Part shown: piece by piece, positions 36,046-47,899 of the stretch
Layout of the letters: each line of letters starts with the position of its first letter
Numbering within the stretch: the stretch's first letter is position 1
Origin: Ecdyonurus torrentis
Lineage: Eukaryota > Arthropoda > Insecta > Ephemeroptera > Heptageniidae
Length of the DNA: 64,000 nucleotides
Direction of reading: 5' to 3'
NCBI GenBank assembly: GCA_949318235.1
Contig: OX439132.1
Coordinates: forward strand, 3,841,689 to 3,905,688
Position numbers and translations under genes: made by a program
The notes under the pieces: generated by a model
The model's input: only the letters and a program-made list of their open reading frames with translations
Databases searched by the model: none
Told to the model about the DNA's origin: nothing

Positions 36046-38690
36046 TTTAATATATATTATAGTAATTATTTGGATAATTTGGAGGCAGTAGCTAAAATGC
36101 ATTAATTGTATTATTGTAGGATATGAAAGAAATGATTAAATAAATTTGAAGTAGAGTTGTCGTACACAGCTGAAGTACAATTTGTCACTTGTTGTGCAAT
36201 ATTTTGCTGCTGCAAAGTTTCAGTGACTAACTGAAACAACTTTATGCATCAATATTGAAAGTTGTTGTCTTTCATTAGTTTTAATCTTGATAAAGTTTCA
36301 AATATGTAATCAAATTAAAGTTACGCTATCAGCGGAAATGATACAAAAATACAAGACATTTTTTCTATATTATTATTTTTATTATTGAATGTTATTGGAA
36401 AGATAAAAACTGTTTTTTTTTTCTCACCAAATATTTGTAAAAATGTGCATCATTAATTAATGAAAGTCATCACTCATCAGTGAGGCGTGTATCCCTAATT
36501 TACATTAACACTTTTAGTTTTTTTTTTATTTTTTTTATTACTACACCTTAGCCAAAAATATTTAAATATGAGACACACTTACGTATTCAAATCTTAGAAA
36601 AATGTAAGAATTTTTCATCACCAATAACGTCAATTGAACATCAATACGATGCTTGTAATATTTGCATAATGTGTAGTAATCTGTAATAACACTGCATTCA
36701 GAATAACGTGGAACATAATAGCACATTAATCTTGAACACAAAATATATGAAATGATCTGAGTTGGAGCTAGAGCAATAAAAAATATAAGTTTGACATTTG
36801 AAAGAGAATGCAATTAAATTTTAAAGTTGACAACATAATGTATTTCTTTCATTTCAAGAAATATGCTGCTGAAATGGCGCACTGTTATTGGTTTGTATAT
36901 GGAACAAATCAATCAATCAATAAAATAAATAAATAGATACATTTAGTACATAAATAAATAAATCGTTGATTTTGTTTTACCAATATGAAAGACTAAATTA
37001 TGATATGCTTCAAAAACATTTAATATTTTATGTATTTAATGCCACATAAATAAATAACAACACACATATATATATACACACATACACACATGTATATATA
37101 TATATATGTATATATATATACATATATTACATATATTACGTAAGAGACGAGAGCAAGTAAGCACTGCGTTTGTTTGTCATAAAATTAAAACTTCTTTCAT
37201 AACGGTATAGCAACGGTTTGCATTTATATTTAGTATGTGCTCTGGAAAAACATTCAGGGGGGAATAATCTTCAAATATCAAATACGTTGGTAATCATTTA
37301 AAAAAAATTAAATCTGTCTTAAGTCCCCCCCCCCCTTTTTTTTTTTTTTTTTTTTTGAGAAAACTACTGCATTGAGGCAAAAAATATTAAAATAAGGGAT
37401 AATTCACACTATTTATCTTTTAAGTCTTTAAAAATGTTTACGATTTTTTTCACACCAATATTTGTCAAATTTTCATATCTATATGTATATCGCAGTGTAT
37501 GGTGTCGAGTTCATATTTTATATTTTTACTGTTAGCCATTATGCTAGGAATGTGTGTGATCCGAATATTAATTAGTATCGTTACTCCCACCTTTCTGGCG
37601 TTAGGTATTATACCATACCTGAGTATACAGCTTGCTTTTGGTTTGCCATTGTTTTATATTTATCTTTAAGTTATACCTTTTTAGTGCTTCATTTCAAAGA
37701 ACGGATAATAATAATTGCACACCAATTAGAGGACCAGAATTAAACAAAAAAGTCGCATTTTTTGAACAAGCTCAATTTGTTAATTTTTATTTATTATTTT
37801 TATTTTTAGCATTGTATTTTTTTTTTAAAGTTACGATAATAGGTGATAAAAATCTCTAATATAGCAACTAAAACAAATGGAATAACTATCTTATTCAATT
37901 AAACGTACAAAATATTTTTTAAATATAATTAAAAAAAAAAAAAAGTTATAAAAAAGGGTTAAATTCATAATCTTCCAGCATTTGTATTTTGTTAAAATTT
38001 GGAGTCTAATTATTATCATTCATATACCTTTTAAAATTTTATAAAAATGTCAGTAGCCGAGATAATGTAATTTATACACGCCAAAACTAACTGACGTCAT
38101 ATTTTAGTAGTTATTTTTAATTGTTGCACGTAAAGTGAGCACAACAATGGTCTGTGTGGCCACCGTCACATTTACAACAATATAAGGAGCATAACAACGT
38201 TAAGTTGCGTCTTTCTGCTGCAAGGAACAATTAGAGTGTCTTACAATAGCACACATATATTTATGTTGCTGTTGTTTTTGAGGAGTAACATAGATAATTA
38301 TGTTCTGTAACACAGTATGTAGTCATGTATTGTATACGAGGCTATACAGTCACTAACGCAAAGTAACATTATGTATAATTGACGTATGATTTAGTATTAT
38401 GACTTCTTAGAAATCGAGCCTTCATGAAGCATGATTGTTGAGATTTTTATTTTTTGTACGACTAAAAATTTTTGTTCAAATGTATTTAAACAAACATCGA
38501 TGGGTACCGAAACCATGGATGGATGGCAATGAAACCCGTCTTATTTACTATCTTAAAACACGTAAAACTCAAAATAATAATTTTTCATTTTAATTTTCCT
38601 GGACTCAGTGCAGTGTAATTATATATATATATAAAGCAGGGTATTTCTTGACCTATCTTTGGCCCTCCTTGGTTAAACCCCCGCGCTTCA

Positions 38691-38894
38691 TTACCGTAAG
38701 GTCGGGTGACTTTGCCAACCTCCTTTTTCACCCATTATTTACTGCAGTATAAATATCTTGATTCTAAAACGTATGTACAGTACACTCAACATGAGATGAC
38801 GTGACATGGTCTGTATATCGAAAATAGAACATTCATTAACATATCTTACAGTGAGTGAAAAATGGGGTGGTAAAGTCACCCCAACTCACGGTAA
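38691..38894. mobile_element. Foldback element with TTACCGTA ends
   Basis: TTACCGTAAGGTCGGGTGACT at the left and AGTCACCCCAACTCACGGTAA at the right are imperfect complements, and CTTTTTCACCCATT is mirrored by AATGGGG. Resembles the element at 58144-58366 in its terminal TACCGTA and AAAGTcACCCC blocks. Confidence 0.7.
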
Positions 38895-39162
38895 TAATTT
38901 CAATTTAAAATATTTGAAAGCTTATCCTATTTTACAAAATCATAACGACAATGGATTTTAACTGATAATGTTTTCAATATTTTGGTCTTGAAATGCACAT
39001 AATATGTACATATAGCAGGTTAGTAATGAAATGTTTGTTATCTTGTGTTGCAGGCTCTAAATGAAGTGTAATTAATTAGTCGCGCTGGCTAACGCGACAG
39101 CCTCGGCGGTGCAGGCGGGCCATGTGCACCCCGGTGCACCCGCCTCCGCCACACCACGAGAT

Positions 39163-39241
39163 ATGGCAGCCATCAACTTCTCGGCGTCCTTTGCCGCGTG
39201 CCTCAAGTTGCCGCGACAGTTTATGTACTGCTTTGCACAAG
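39163..39241 (+). CDS. Shared first coding exon of the second zinc-finger gene (exon 39054-39241)
   Basis: The exon runs from the acceptor cttgtgttgcag (ending 39053) to the donor CAAG|gtgggt (39241/39242). All three forward frames meet a stop near its 5' end, so translation must begin inside it. The ATG at 39163 (context GAGATATGG) opens 26 codons reading MAAINFSASFAACLKLPRQF and then MYCFAQ, leaving one G. That G joins AC of exon A or AT of exon B to make Asp, so both alternative terminal exons are in frame. A five-codon upstream ORF (39061-39075) and a long alternative-frame ORF starting at 39122 precede the main start. The N-terminal peptide has no domain I recognise. Confidence 0.8.
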
Positions 39242-39883
39242 GTGGGTACTTCATATCTCTCTCTCTCTCTCTCCTTTAATTGTCAGTTAATGTAGCATAT
39301 TTATTATTAAAATATATGAGGGTCATGGCAAAAAAAAAAAAAAAAAAAAAAAAGTTTATAGTTGCATTTTTGATAGGCCTTAAAAAATTATGCATAAAAC
39401 ATTATATTTGTAAAATAACTAATATAGAATTGACAATTTTCTAAAAGTTAATTAAGGGTAGGTAAAAATCTCGCATACAATTTGTAGGTACGCAGATTTT
39501 CAGTGTGTAATTCAGGGTTTTAAAAATAGCTCATTATTCACTAAAGAGCTGCAATTTTGTCATTATTTATTCAATTTTGCTGATACATTTTTGTTTACTT
39601 GCTAATTTGCATCAGAAGGCGATAAAAATCGATACTTCCAAAATTTTAGTTACATTGCAAGTGTAAGGGTGTGCACGTTATACCTAGGCAAATTTATTGT
39701 AAATATAGTACATGTTTGAAATATTTAGGAAACAAACTAAAAATAAATAAAGCTGTAACCTAATTGTATAATAAGTTGTGACAAATGATTTGAATGCTAG
39801 ATAGGACCTATACTAATTGGCTACCACTTTTTTTTTCTTTTTAAAAGTTTTGGCTAGTAACTATGATTCTAAATTATATAGCT

Positions 39884-40006
39884 AATGATGTTCGTAAACC
39901 CTGTTCCCTTGCACCAAAAAAATGCGCAATTCGATTTTAAAAGCATTAAGTGATCTTCATTTTTTTGTGGTTTGGGGCACGAAAAACAGGGTTTACGAAC
40001 ATCATT
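39884..40006. mobile_element. Foldback element family B, copy 3, inside intron 1
   Basis: AATGATGTTCGTAAACCCTG at the left and CAGGGTTTACGAACATCATT at the right are exact complements over 20 bases. It ends about 120 bases upstream of the acceptor of exon A, so it could fold next to the alternative 3' splice site. Confidence 0.85.
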
Positions 40007-40125
40007 GTCACTGAGAGAGAAAGAAAGAGGGGGAAGGTAAAGAGAAATTAAAAGCGCAATTTTAAACATTTCTTGTGATATTTGATTGGCTGTACTAACG
40101 TTGCATGTTTGTTTGTTGCTCACAG

Positions 40126-41525
40126 ACGGTGGAGGCCCGTATGTGCTGTACAAGGACGGCATGGAGAGGCAAGGCCAGTGGCCACAGATTGCTCAGCAAC
40201 AGGCCAGTCAGGCACAGCAGCCTCCTCAACAAGATTATCCTAACTCAGGCAGCCCGAGAAACACGGAAACCAATGGTGTCTCACGCCACTCCTCACCCCC
40301 AGCCACTTCACCTTACTCTGATGCCGCTCAAAACCAACAGACCCAAGCAAACAGCCCAAATCAGGAGAAAGTAGCTAGTGGTGAACAAAGAAACCCTAAT
40401 ACAGGTGCCAGTAGTGGTCCCAATAGTACTAATGCCTCTCCTGGGGATAGTGGGAATAGACAATGTTTTAATAATAATGAAATGCAACAATATCCACCAC
40501 CTTACTCAAGGGCTCCTCCAACTAGCACCTCTTCTTCTAGTATGGGTCCTCCTACTCACATGTTAAGTGCAGGTGGATTTGGTGCTTTGCATTACTTAAA
40601 GCAGCCTGGGGTGATGTTAACTCCACTAGGCCCCATGCAAACTGGTGGAGAGGGTCAGTTATCAGAGGGGGTGTATATTCAACACCAACAGCAAGGTGGT
40701 TCGTTGCCTGATATTGTTCAACAACAACAGCAGCAACAACAACAAGGCTTGCACTTGTCTCATCAACACCCAGGCAAGAACAAACCTAATAATGATCTGA
40801 GACTGTTTAAATGTGCTATTTGTGGCAAGGATTTTAAACAAAAATCAACATTACTACAACATGAACGTATTCATACAGATGCGCGACCGTACGGATGTCC
40901 AGAGTGTGGCAAGAGGTTCCGACAGCAGAGTCATCTCACGCAGCACCTGAGGATCCATGCCAACGAGAAACCTTACGCGTGTGGCTACTGCGAGAGAACC
41001 TTCCGTCAGCGCGCTATTCTCAATCAACATCTACGTATCCATTCCGGTGAGAAGCCCTTCGGCTGCGGGGAGTGCGGGAAAAACTTTCGTCAGAAGGCCA
41101 TTCTGAATCAGCACGTCAGAACGCACCAAGGCGAGCAGACTCACGACCAAGCGCTTGATGACCTTGACCCCGAGCACCATCCTTGCTGTTCCCACTTCCT
41201 TGCCAATGTCAAAACTGAACCAACAACCACTCCCCCTCTCCAACCCCAACAACAACAACCTTCAGTAGTAATGCAACCTGACCCTGAGTATGTTCCCTTA
41301 CTACCACAGATCCCACCTTTACCACCACATATCCAAAACCTTCCCATGGATCAAATAAACCAAGGCTTGCCTCCTCGCTGCTCATATACCCCTCAAGAAG
41401 TGGCCTATGCTCTCTTTTCTGCTTTCAATCAGAGATCTCAAACTACTAAACCTGAAAAGAAAAAAAAATATTTAAAATATGCCAGACCAATCTTAAACAT
41501 TCCAGAGAGCAAAAAAACTTCTTGA
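40126..41525 (+). CDS. Alternative terminal exon A: Gln/Pro-rich protein with four C2H2 zinc fingers
   Basis: The acceptor tgttgctcacag ends at 40125, and the joined protein has 492 residues. After DGGGPYVLYKDG comes a Gln/Ser/Asn-rich region, then a block containing ALHYLKQPG, a polyglutamine run, and four tandem C2H2 fingers (about residues 256-360). The fingers read CAICGKDFKQKSTLLQH, CPECGKRFRQQSHLTQH, CGYCERTFRQRAILNQH and CGECGKNFRQKAILNQH, with H-x3-H ends and TGEKP-like linkers (degenerate TDARP between 1 and 2). A Pro/Gln-rich tail and a basic end (KPEKKKKYLKYARP) follow. It is a nuclear sequence-specific DNA-binding protein by family. The finger set is shared with exon B, so the two arose by exon duplication and are mutually exclusive. 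I do not recognise the orthologue with certainty. AATAAA lies at 41565. Confidence 0.88.
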
Positions 41526-41564
41526 GTGTATTTTTTTAATTTTTTTTTTCATTTAATTGCTATA

Positions 41565-41570
41565 AATAAA
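41565..41570 (+). terminator. Probable polyadenylation signal of isoform A
   Basis: AATAAA 40 bases after the TGA stop of exon A. Confidence 0.55.
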
Positions 41571-42050
41571 GGGGTTTCGATAACCCCGTGCAGTTATGTT
41601 GAATTATATATACTTATATCACCCTTGAGCTTCTATGTTTCACTGATGAGATACGTAAGATAATATATTAGTTACTTATAATTAAGGTTGACCGTTACTC
41701 CTGTGTAAATGTACAACTATTGGCACTAAACTCCTTTTTCCCATCAAAACAAATCGAGTTTAATCATTTCCCCACATCTAATCATTTCATCACAAACCAT
41801 TAATATCAAGGGGTTGTGATAATAATTAACAAGCAAAAGGATAACAATTTATACAGCATTTTGTAGTTTACATAAAGTTTGTACTTTACTGCTTATATAT
41901 ATAAATATTAAAAAAAAAAAAAATTTGAAATATAAAATGACGAATTTGCATTCCAAAATCAAATGCTTTTAAGGGGTCATCAAAGACAATGAAATGTCAT
42001 AAAAAAGTAATAGTCTGGACCTGATTTTATGCATATGGGTTTTATTCAAC

Positions 42051-42208
42051 TTAAGTCCCTAGAAAATAGCAAGTAATATCACCAAAACCATTGAAAATCT
42101 CTCTCAAATAACTTGCAGTTAAATAGCAATTGTGACCTCAACAGGTAAAAAAAAAAAGGTTAATAATTCTTATGAAATGAGTGTACTTGTTATAATCTAG
42201 GGACTTTA
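42051..42208. mobile_element. Foldback element family H, copy 1
   Basis: TTAAGTCCCTAGAAAATAGC at the left and ATCTAGGGACTTTA at the right are mirrored. Sub-terminal ATCACCAAAACCATT is shared with the copy at 59476-59750. Confidence 0.65.
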
Positions 42209-42319
42209 TGTTAAACCAAGAAGAAATCAAATTATGTTTTGTTAGCATGCAAAATTTTATATTGCTCAAGTTTGAATTTTCATACCCAGAAAGTTATGAA
42301 GCTATCTTCATTTCTTATG

Positions 42320-42359
<40 letters not shown>

Positions 42360-42390
42360 CCCTCACTTAATTAAGAGGAAACTGAAAAGT

Positions 42391-42712
42391 TAATTATGCT
42401 GTATAGCAAAGTTAATTTTCACCATTAAAGATTAAATTTTACGTTATAGTAAAACAGTTGACATTCTACAACAAACTATTATGCTGTAGAGACAAATAAT
42501 TATGCTGCATAGCAAAATTAATTTTCACCATTAAAGATTAAATTTTACGTGATAGTAAAACAGTTGACATTCTACAACAAACTATTATGCTGTAGAGACA
42601 AATAATTATGCTGTATAGCAAAATTAATTTTCACCATTAAAGATTAAATTTTACGTGATAGTAAAACAGTTGACATTCTACAACAAAATATTATGCTGTA
42701 GAGACAAATAGT
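42391..42712. repeat. Tandem array, three units of 106 bp
   Basis: ATTAAAGATTAAATTTTACG recurs at 42424, 42530 and 42636, exactly 106 bases apart each time, with nearly identical units that also contain ATTATGCTGTAGAGACAAAT. The units share the ATTATGCTGTA core with family C repeats. Confidence 0.9.
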
Positions 42713-42906
42713 TATGTTGTACAGCATAATTTGTGATATTTTCTTGTTTCCTTTTGTAGTCGACACAATAATTATACCAACGTTGATTGTTGGTTCAGTG
42801 GCTACTGATATTCAATTTCTGACTATTTTTAAAAGCATTTGGAAATTTTGTCGTTTTGCAGGAAGTCATTTTTATATTTTGGCGCCAATAAACATTCCAT
42901 AAATAT

Positions 42907-42953
<47 letters not shown>

Positions 42954-44308
42954 CCCTATACATAAATGGTAAGTACAAAGTTTTCAATACAAAATGCTGC
43001 TTATAAAAAATCAATAGCTATTCTTTTTCTTGTATAAAAATTATACCTCTTGAAAATGTCCTTCATTATTTCACTTATACAGCCTTGATAATTATAAATA
43101 TAGTAAATAATATAAAATGGGAAATTAGGATTTAGCTTGATGTTCTTGTGACCTCAGTTTTAATGATTATTATTATTATTGTTGTTGTTTTTTTACATAA
43201 AATCAAATAACACTTTAGTTTACATATTATTATTATTATTACTATTATTATTATACATATAAGAGAACAATAAAAATTAAATTAAAAAAAATTCATAAAA
43301 TTGGGGTTTACTTGAGTTTCCAAATTTCTTGCATATTTATTTTAATAATATGAAAAAGGATTTTCGATCAGAGCTGCTGAAATTGACAAGCAAACACAAA
43401 TCAAAGATTGTTATTTCCAACTTTCTATTGCTTTGACTTGGCTTTGTATAGGGAATATATAATTAACCAATATATATATAAGCTGCTTTATTTCTCTTTT
43501 ACTTGCTTCAAATCTGATGGCATGATTCAGTGATATTAACATTAATTTTAAACATTAAATATATTTACAAAAAGAGCTGCTGATTTCAGTATATGGTGCT
43601 TTATAAGGTTTAAATGCAATAGAAAATAATAAATAAATAAAAATAGGACTCAAAATTTTTATCAAGGCTATTATAAATAGGAATTTTTAATTAAATTAAA
43701 TATGAAAAGAATTATACAATCTTTTGTGGTCATATTTGATGAAATAATAGAACAAATAAATAATTATATTTAATTATTTGCTTTATAGCATGGCTTCAAT
43801 ATGGGGTTATTGGTGGAGTGCTCTAGCCAATCACAGATGACACGGGAAATGCAGAAGTGTCCCTGATTTTCCTTTTTTTTTTTTTTTTTTCTCTCTCGCT
43901 TTACAGGCCGACGTTTTCCGAGCTATTTTTGAAAGAAAGCTACAGTACGGAGGTCAGAAATTTTTAAATGAGGGATACTTGACGCAAGCTTTTACATGTT
44001 TTTAACTAAATTTTTTGATCACTAATAATCCCCATTTGTTTCAGATAGGGTAATTTTTGTAGATTTTTTCATTAATTTATTTCTAATTTCATATAAATAT
44101 GAACACAAAAGTGCTTTTCTTTTCATATATATCTAATTATATAGTCTCTGAAAATAGTTATTTATTATACCAGGTTTATTTATTGATTTTGCATTTAGAC
44201 GAGAGACAGGAACATGGAATAAGAAAAGAGAAATAGAAGCAAATTAAAAAAATTAAAAGTAATCGTGAAGATTGAGGTGCGCTGGCTAACTGTACTGCTT
44301 GCTTGCAG

Positions 44309-45462
44309 ATGTCAGCCCCCATCTGGTGTTCAAGAATGGTATGACCCCTACTCTGTGGCCGCAAGATGTTCCTTATCCTCCTGAAGATGGTACCACCAAG
44401 GAGGAGGTCGGCAGTGAGTTTGGTTCACCTGACGCAGGCAATTCTCAAGGAGGAGAACCACGTTGCTTCTCCAACTCCTCGGCTAACGCTGGTGACGTTC
44501 AGTATAGTGCTTACTTCAAAGATGCCAAGGGAATACAACATTCTGTATTTGGTGGTAACTTCAGTGCACTACAATATTTAAAACAACCAGGAGGTTTATT
44601 AGGACAAAATAGTAACAAAGAAGGTAGTGCTGGTCGCTTACCTGATTTGATTCAAAGTGGTCGAAGTGCCGGAATGCCATTATATGTAAGATGTCCTATA
44701 TGTCAAAAAGAATTTAAACAAAAATCAACGTTATTACAACATGGTTGTATACATATTGAATCTAGACCTTATCCATGTCCTGAATGTGGTAAGAGGTTTC
44801 GACAGCAGAGTCATCTCACTCAGCACCTTCGTATACATACAAATGAAAAGCCATATGGTTGCGCGTATTGTGGACGTAACTTCCGTCAACGTACGATCCT
44901 CAATCAACACCTGCGCATCCATACAGGTGAGAAGCCCTACAAGTGCGAGCAGTGCGGCAAGGACTTTCGACAGAAAGCAATCCTTGACCAGCACGCACGT
45001 ACGCATCAAGGGGAACGTCCTTTTTGCTGCCCTATGCCTAATTGTAGGCGGAGGTTTTCAACAGAAAACGAAGTAAAGAAGCATATTGATAACCATATGA
45101 ATCCACATGCATCTAAATCAAGGAAACAAATGGGTTTAATGTCAGATATTAAAGAGAGAGGCCCTACTTTGTTACCTATGACTAGAGTAGGGCCTACTGG
45201 TATTGTAAAACATGAATTATATTTCCCCCAGTGTTATGCACCTTCTTTTACAAATCACGTATCTCAAAATCAGTTTGCCGTTACAGCTGCAGGGGATTTT
45301 AAACCTTCCATAATTGGTTCAACGAGTGCTACACAGCAGCAGCAGCAGCAACAACAACAGGCAGCGCAAGCGCAGCAAGTGGCTGCGGTTGCCACGGCAA
45401 CGGGACAACCACAACAACCAGGTAACGCCAACCCTTCAACGACAAACCTTCCGCCACAGTGA
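44309..45462 (+). CDS. Alternative terminal exon B: five C2H2 zinc fingers, poly-Gln tail
   Basis: The acceptor tgcttgcttgcag ends at 44308. Joined to the shared exon it gives a 410-residue protein beginning its variable part with DVSPHLVFKNG, parallel to DGGGPYVLYKDG of exon A. The block ALQYLKQPG and the motif GRLPDLIQ also recur from exon A (ALHYLKQPG, GSLPDIVQ). Five fingers lie at about residues 155-289: CPICQKEFKQKSTLLQH, CPECGKRFRQQSHLTQH, CAYCGRNFRQRTILNQH, CEQCGKDFRQKAILDQH and a fifth, C-x4-C type (CPMPNCRRRFSTENEVKKH), absent from exon A. The C-terminus is rich in Gln and Ala. Fingers 2-4 are nearly identical to those of exon A, so the isoforms probably bind related sites, with finger 5 extending or altering the contact. 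AATAAA at 45467 overlaps the region just after the stop. Confidence 0.88.
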
Positions 45463-45466
45463 AGTA

Positions 45467-45472
45467 AATAAA
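45467..45472 (+). terminator. Possible polyadenylation signal of isoform B
   Basis: AATAAA five bases after the TGA stop, and again at 45498-45503. The second is more plausible by distance. Confidence 0.4.
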
Positions 45473-45784
45473 TTATCTTCTACTCAATTCTTATATAAAT
45501 AAATAATAATCTAACAAAAAGCAACTCACAAATCACATTTAAATATTAAGAAATATTAAACTGCCATGTTATAACATTATTAAAAATAATAAATTTAATT
45601 ATTTAGACTGGTCCACAGTTCTCTCAATTTGATTTTAATTATAAAAATTAGGTTCATTAGTATAAATTATTTCTGCTGTGTCTGCTGAAAGAGATTTAAT
45701 ATTACTAAAGGATTTTTGCAGATTTTACTATATATATATTTTTTTTTAAATAATAATAATGAAAAGAAAGCTCTGCAGGTAGTA

Positions 45785-46107
45785 TAAATTAAAGGAAAAT
45801 ATATCTGCACTGGTCTTACCATAGTAAGAAGATATCTTAAAGATCAGTGACAAATGTTGCTAGCACAGCACATAGGATAGCTTCCTCTACAAAGGTACAA
45901 GAGAAAAGAATTAAGTGTGTTTGTGGCTCCATCAGTCCTTACCATAGTTTTATCTTTAACTCTGTAAGGATTAACGAAGGCACACTCATGTGTACTCATT
46001 TTTCTTGTAATTTTGTACCTAAAGCTACCCAGCATGTTCCTCTGTGCTAGACAATTTGTCACCAAATTATAGGACAGTTCTTCTCTATATGGTAAAACCT
46101 TCACTGT
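45785..46107. mobile_element. Foldback element family F, copy 1
   Basis: Ends are mirrored (GGTCTTACCATAGTAAGAAG at the left, TTCTCTATATGGTAAAACC at the right), with inner mirrored CTAGCACAG / CTGTGCTAG and GTACAAGAGAAAAG / CTTGTAATTTTGTAC blocks. Confidence 0.6.
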
Positions 46108-46299
46108 GGTTTACTAGTAATTTATGATACATTATTTTAAATATATAAATGTTAAAAAATAAATACATTGAAAGAAAACAGTTGAATGCTTCGAGCACTT
46201 TGAAATGAAAAGTATTAAAACGCAAAGACTCTAAAAATTAAATTTTGAGAAGCTACAGTTTTATTTCTTTTCAATCCAATATTTCTAATTGTTCTACTA

Positions 46300-46465
46300 T
46301 TGGCTGATAAAGTAAAAAACTGTTTTGAGGCCAACTGTAAGCAAATTTGCTGACATCTGCTTTTGTTTCTAATTACTACGCATGCGCATACATTGAAATG
46401 GAAATGAATGTGAGCGAAATCACTTAAAGTCAGCCTCAAAACAGTTGTTTCTTTATTAGTCAATT
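46300..46465. mobile_element. Foldback element family A, copy 3
   Basis: TGGCTGATAAAG..AACTGTTTTGAGGC mirrored by CCTCAAAACAGTTG..CTTTATTAGTCAA, with the central CGCATGCGC of the family. Confidence 0.8.
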
Positions 46466-46904
46466 TTCTGTCAATGTTTTTATTTTTAATTGTTGAACAG
46501 TTATATTTCAAACCTCGATGATTTTTCTCTCAAATTTAAATTATTTCAATATTATTTTTGTTTATCCTAGTGACTCGTATTAGAACTACAGTATTGACAT
46601 GCAATTGTTAGTTAAATTTTAACAAATGAAGCTCTATCAGACAGTGCAACAAATTCTTAATACTACGTGACCTAATTATGAAAAGCCCCCCCCCCCCCCT
46701 CCCCCAATAAGAAGTTGTAATGCTATTAAGAGAAGATCAAAAGATCTTTTAGACTGATTCGAAAATGTGATATCAAATTTATTTTTTAAATAAAGTGACA
46801 AAAAAAAACTATTAAATTTCCCTTTGAAATTCATTTTTTTGCTAATTGAAATGTAAAATAAAAAAATTATGTTATGTAAGCAAGTAGTTAAATAAGTTGA
46901 AAGT

Positions 46905-47235
46905 AAAGGAAGCTATAGTGATGGTCTTAGCACAGTGAAGAAAACTAGTGCGGTGACAGATCTTGGTAGCATGGAGAGAATAAAAACATTAGAGAGCTTT
47001 TGGCATAAGATTACAAGAGACAAGTGTGTGCCTTTGTCAGTCCTTACAGTCTTGGCAAGAGTTGTAATTTCTATCTAAGTCTGTAAGGATGGGGGGTACT
47101 CCTTTTCTCTTGTAGTTTTGTACTAGAAAGCTGTTCAATTTATTGTTTATTAAACATCTCTGTGCTAGCAGGATTGTCCGCCAAATTAGTTCTCTTCACT
47201 ATGGTAACACCAGCGCTGCATCGTTTACCTTTCAT
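46905..47235. mobile_element. Foldback element family F, copy 2
   Basis: Same block order as 45785-46107, including AGTCCTTACAGT / TCTGTAAGGAT and CTCTTGTAGTTTTGTAC, ended by GTGATGGTCTTAGCACAGTG and TTCACTATGGTAACACC. Confidence 0.6.
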
Positions 47236-47867
47236 TTATTGTACCCAACCACAATAATTTGTTATCCTTAAATAATTTAAGGATAATTTAACAATAATTA
47301 TTTATCCTGAGATAGTATTTATAAACTTTTATTTTCACTAATATTTGTAAAAAGCGGAGATTTAAAATCTCTTTTTTAGAAGTGCATTTTAAAGATGCAA
47401 TTATTAGTTTTTTTAAAAATCTAGGATGGCAGTTTAAAGAATTTTATTATTTTTTTTGTGGTCTATATAAATATATTATAAAAAACTTGCAAAGTTTACA
47501 AAAGCTCTCATTGTAGTGTTGAAGAAGCACTTAAAAATGACACCTCCTACTGTACATACAATCATGATTGTTGCGTCGTCACAGCATTGTCTTTTTGTCC
47601 CTCGAAGTGTGAAAATTAGACAAACCTCCCAATGTTTATGCCATTTCATTTATGAGACTGTGGACTTTTTTCTTTTGTTACTTGTCTCCCGCGCGCCATT
47701 TGCTTCAAATGCACTTGTCACGTTATTCATAATCATATTTAAAACAAATATAATATTAATAATAAAAAAATCATTTATATAATAAAAAAAAATTAAGTGA
47801 TTTTGTTAGTTGCATTTTTCTATTTAGTGAGTAAAAAAAATTAAGTCACATTTTTTTGTCATGGCCC

Positions 47868-47899
<32 letters not shown>

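Larger units (their letters stand above)
33012..39053. other. Probable first intron of the second zinc-finger gene
   Basis: AT-rich, with scattered repeats: an inverse family C copy (35868-36045), blocks of the AAATATTTAAATGAGG type near 36545 and 37360, and a foldback at 38691-38894. No coding region seen. Confidence 0.45.
41526..44308. other. Spacer between terminal exons A and B
   Basis: 3' UTR of isoform A, then intronic sequence for isoform B. Contains a foldback (42051-42208), poly(T) tracts (about 42319-42359 and 42909-42953) and a 106-bp tandem array (42391-42712). No exon seen. Confidence 0.5.

Noticed and set aside
44734..45009. Antisense and alternative frames over the zinc fingers of exon B
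   Set aside because: C2H2 coding sequence commonly leaves open shadow frames. The sense frame carries all finger residues.
40126..45462. Assignment of the second zinc-finger gene to a named fly gene
   Set aside because: I compared the fingers with what I remember of Aef1, which has a different finger signature, and could not confirm any other named gene. The symbol is left empty.
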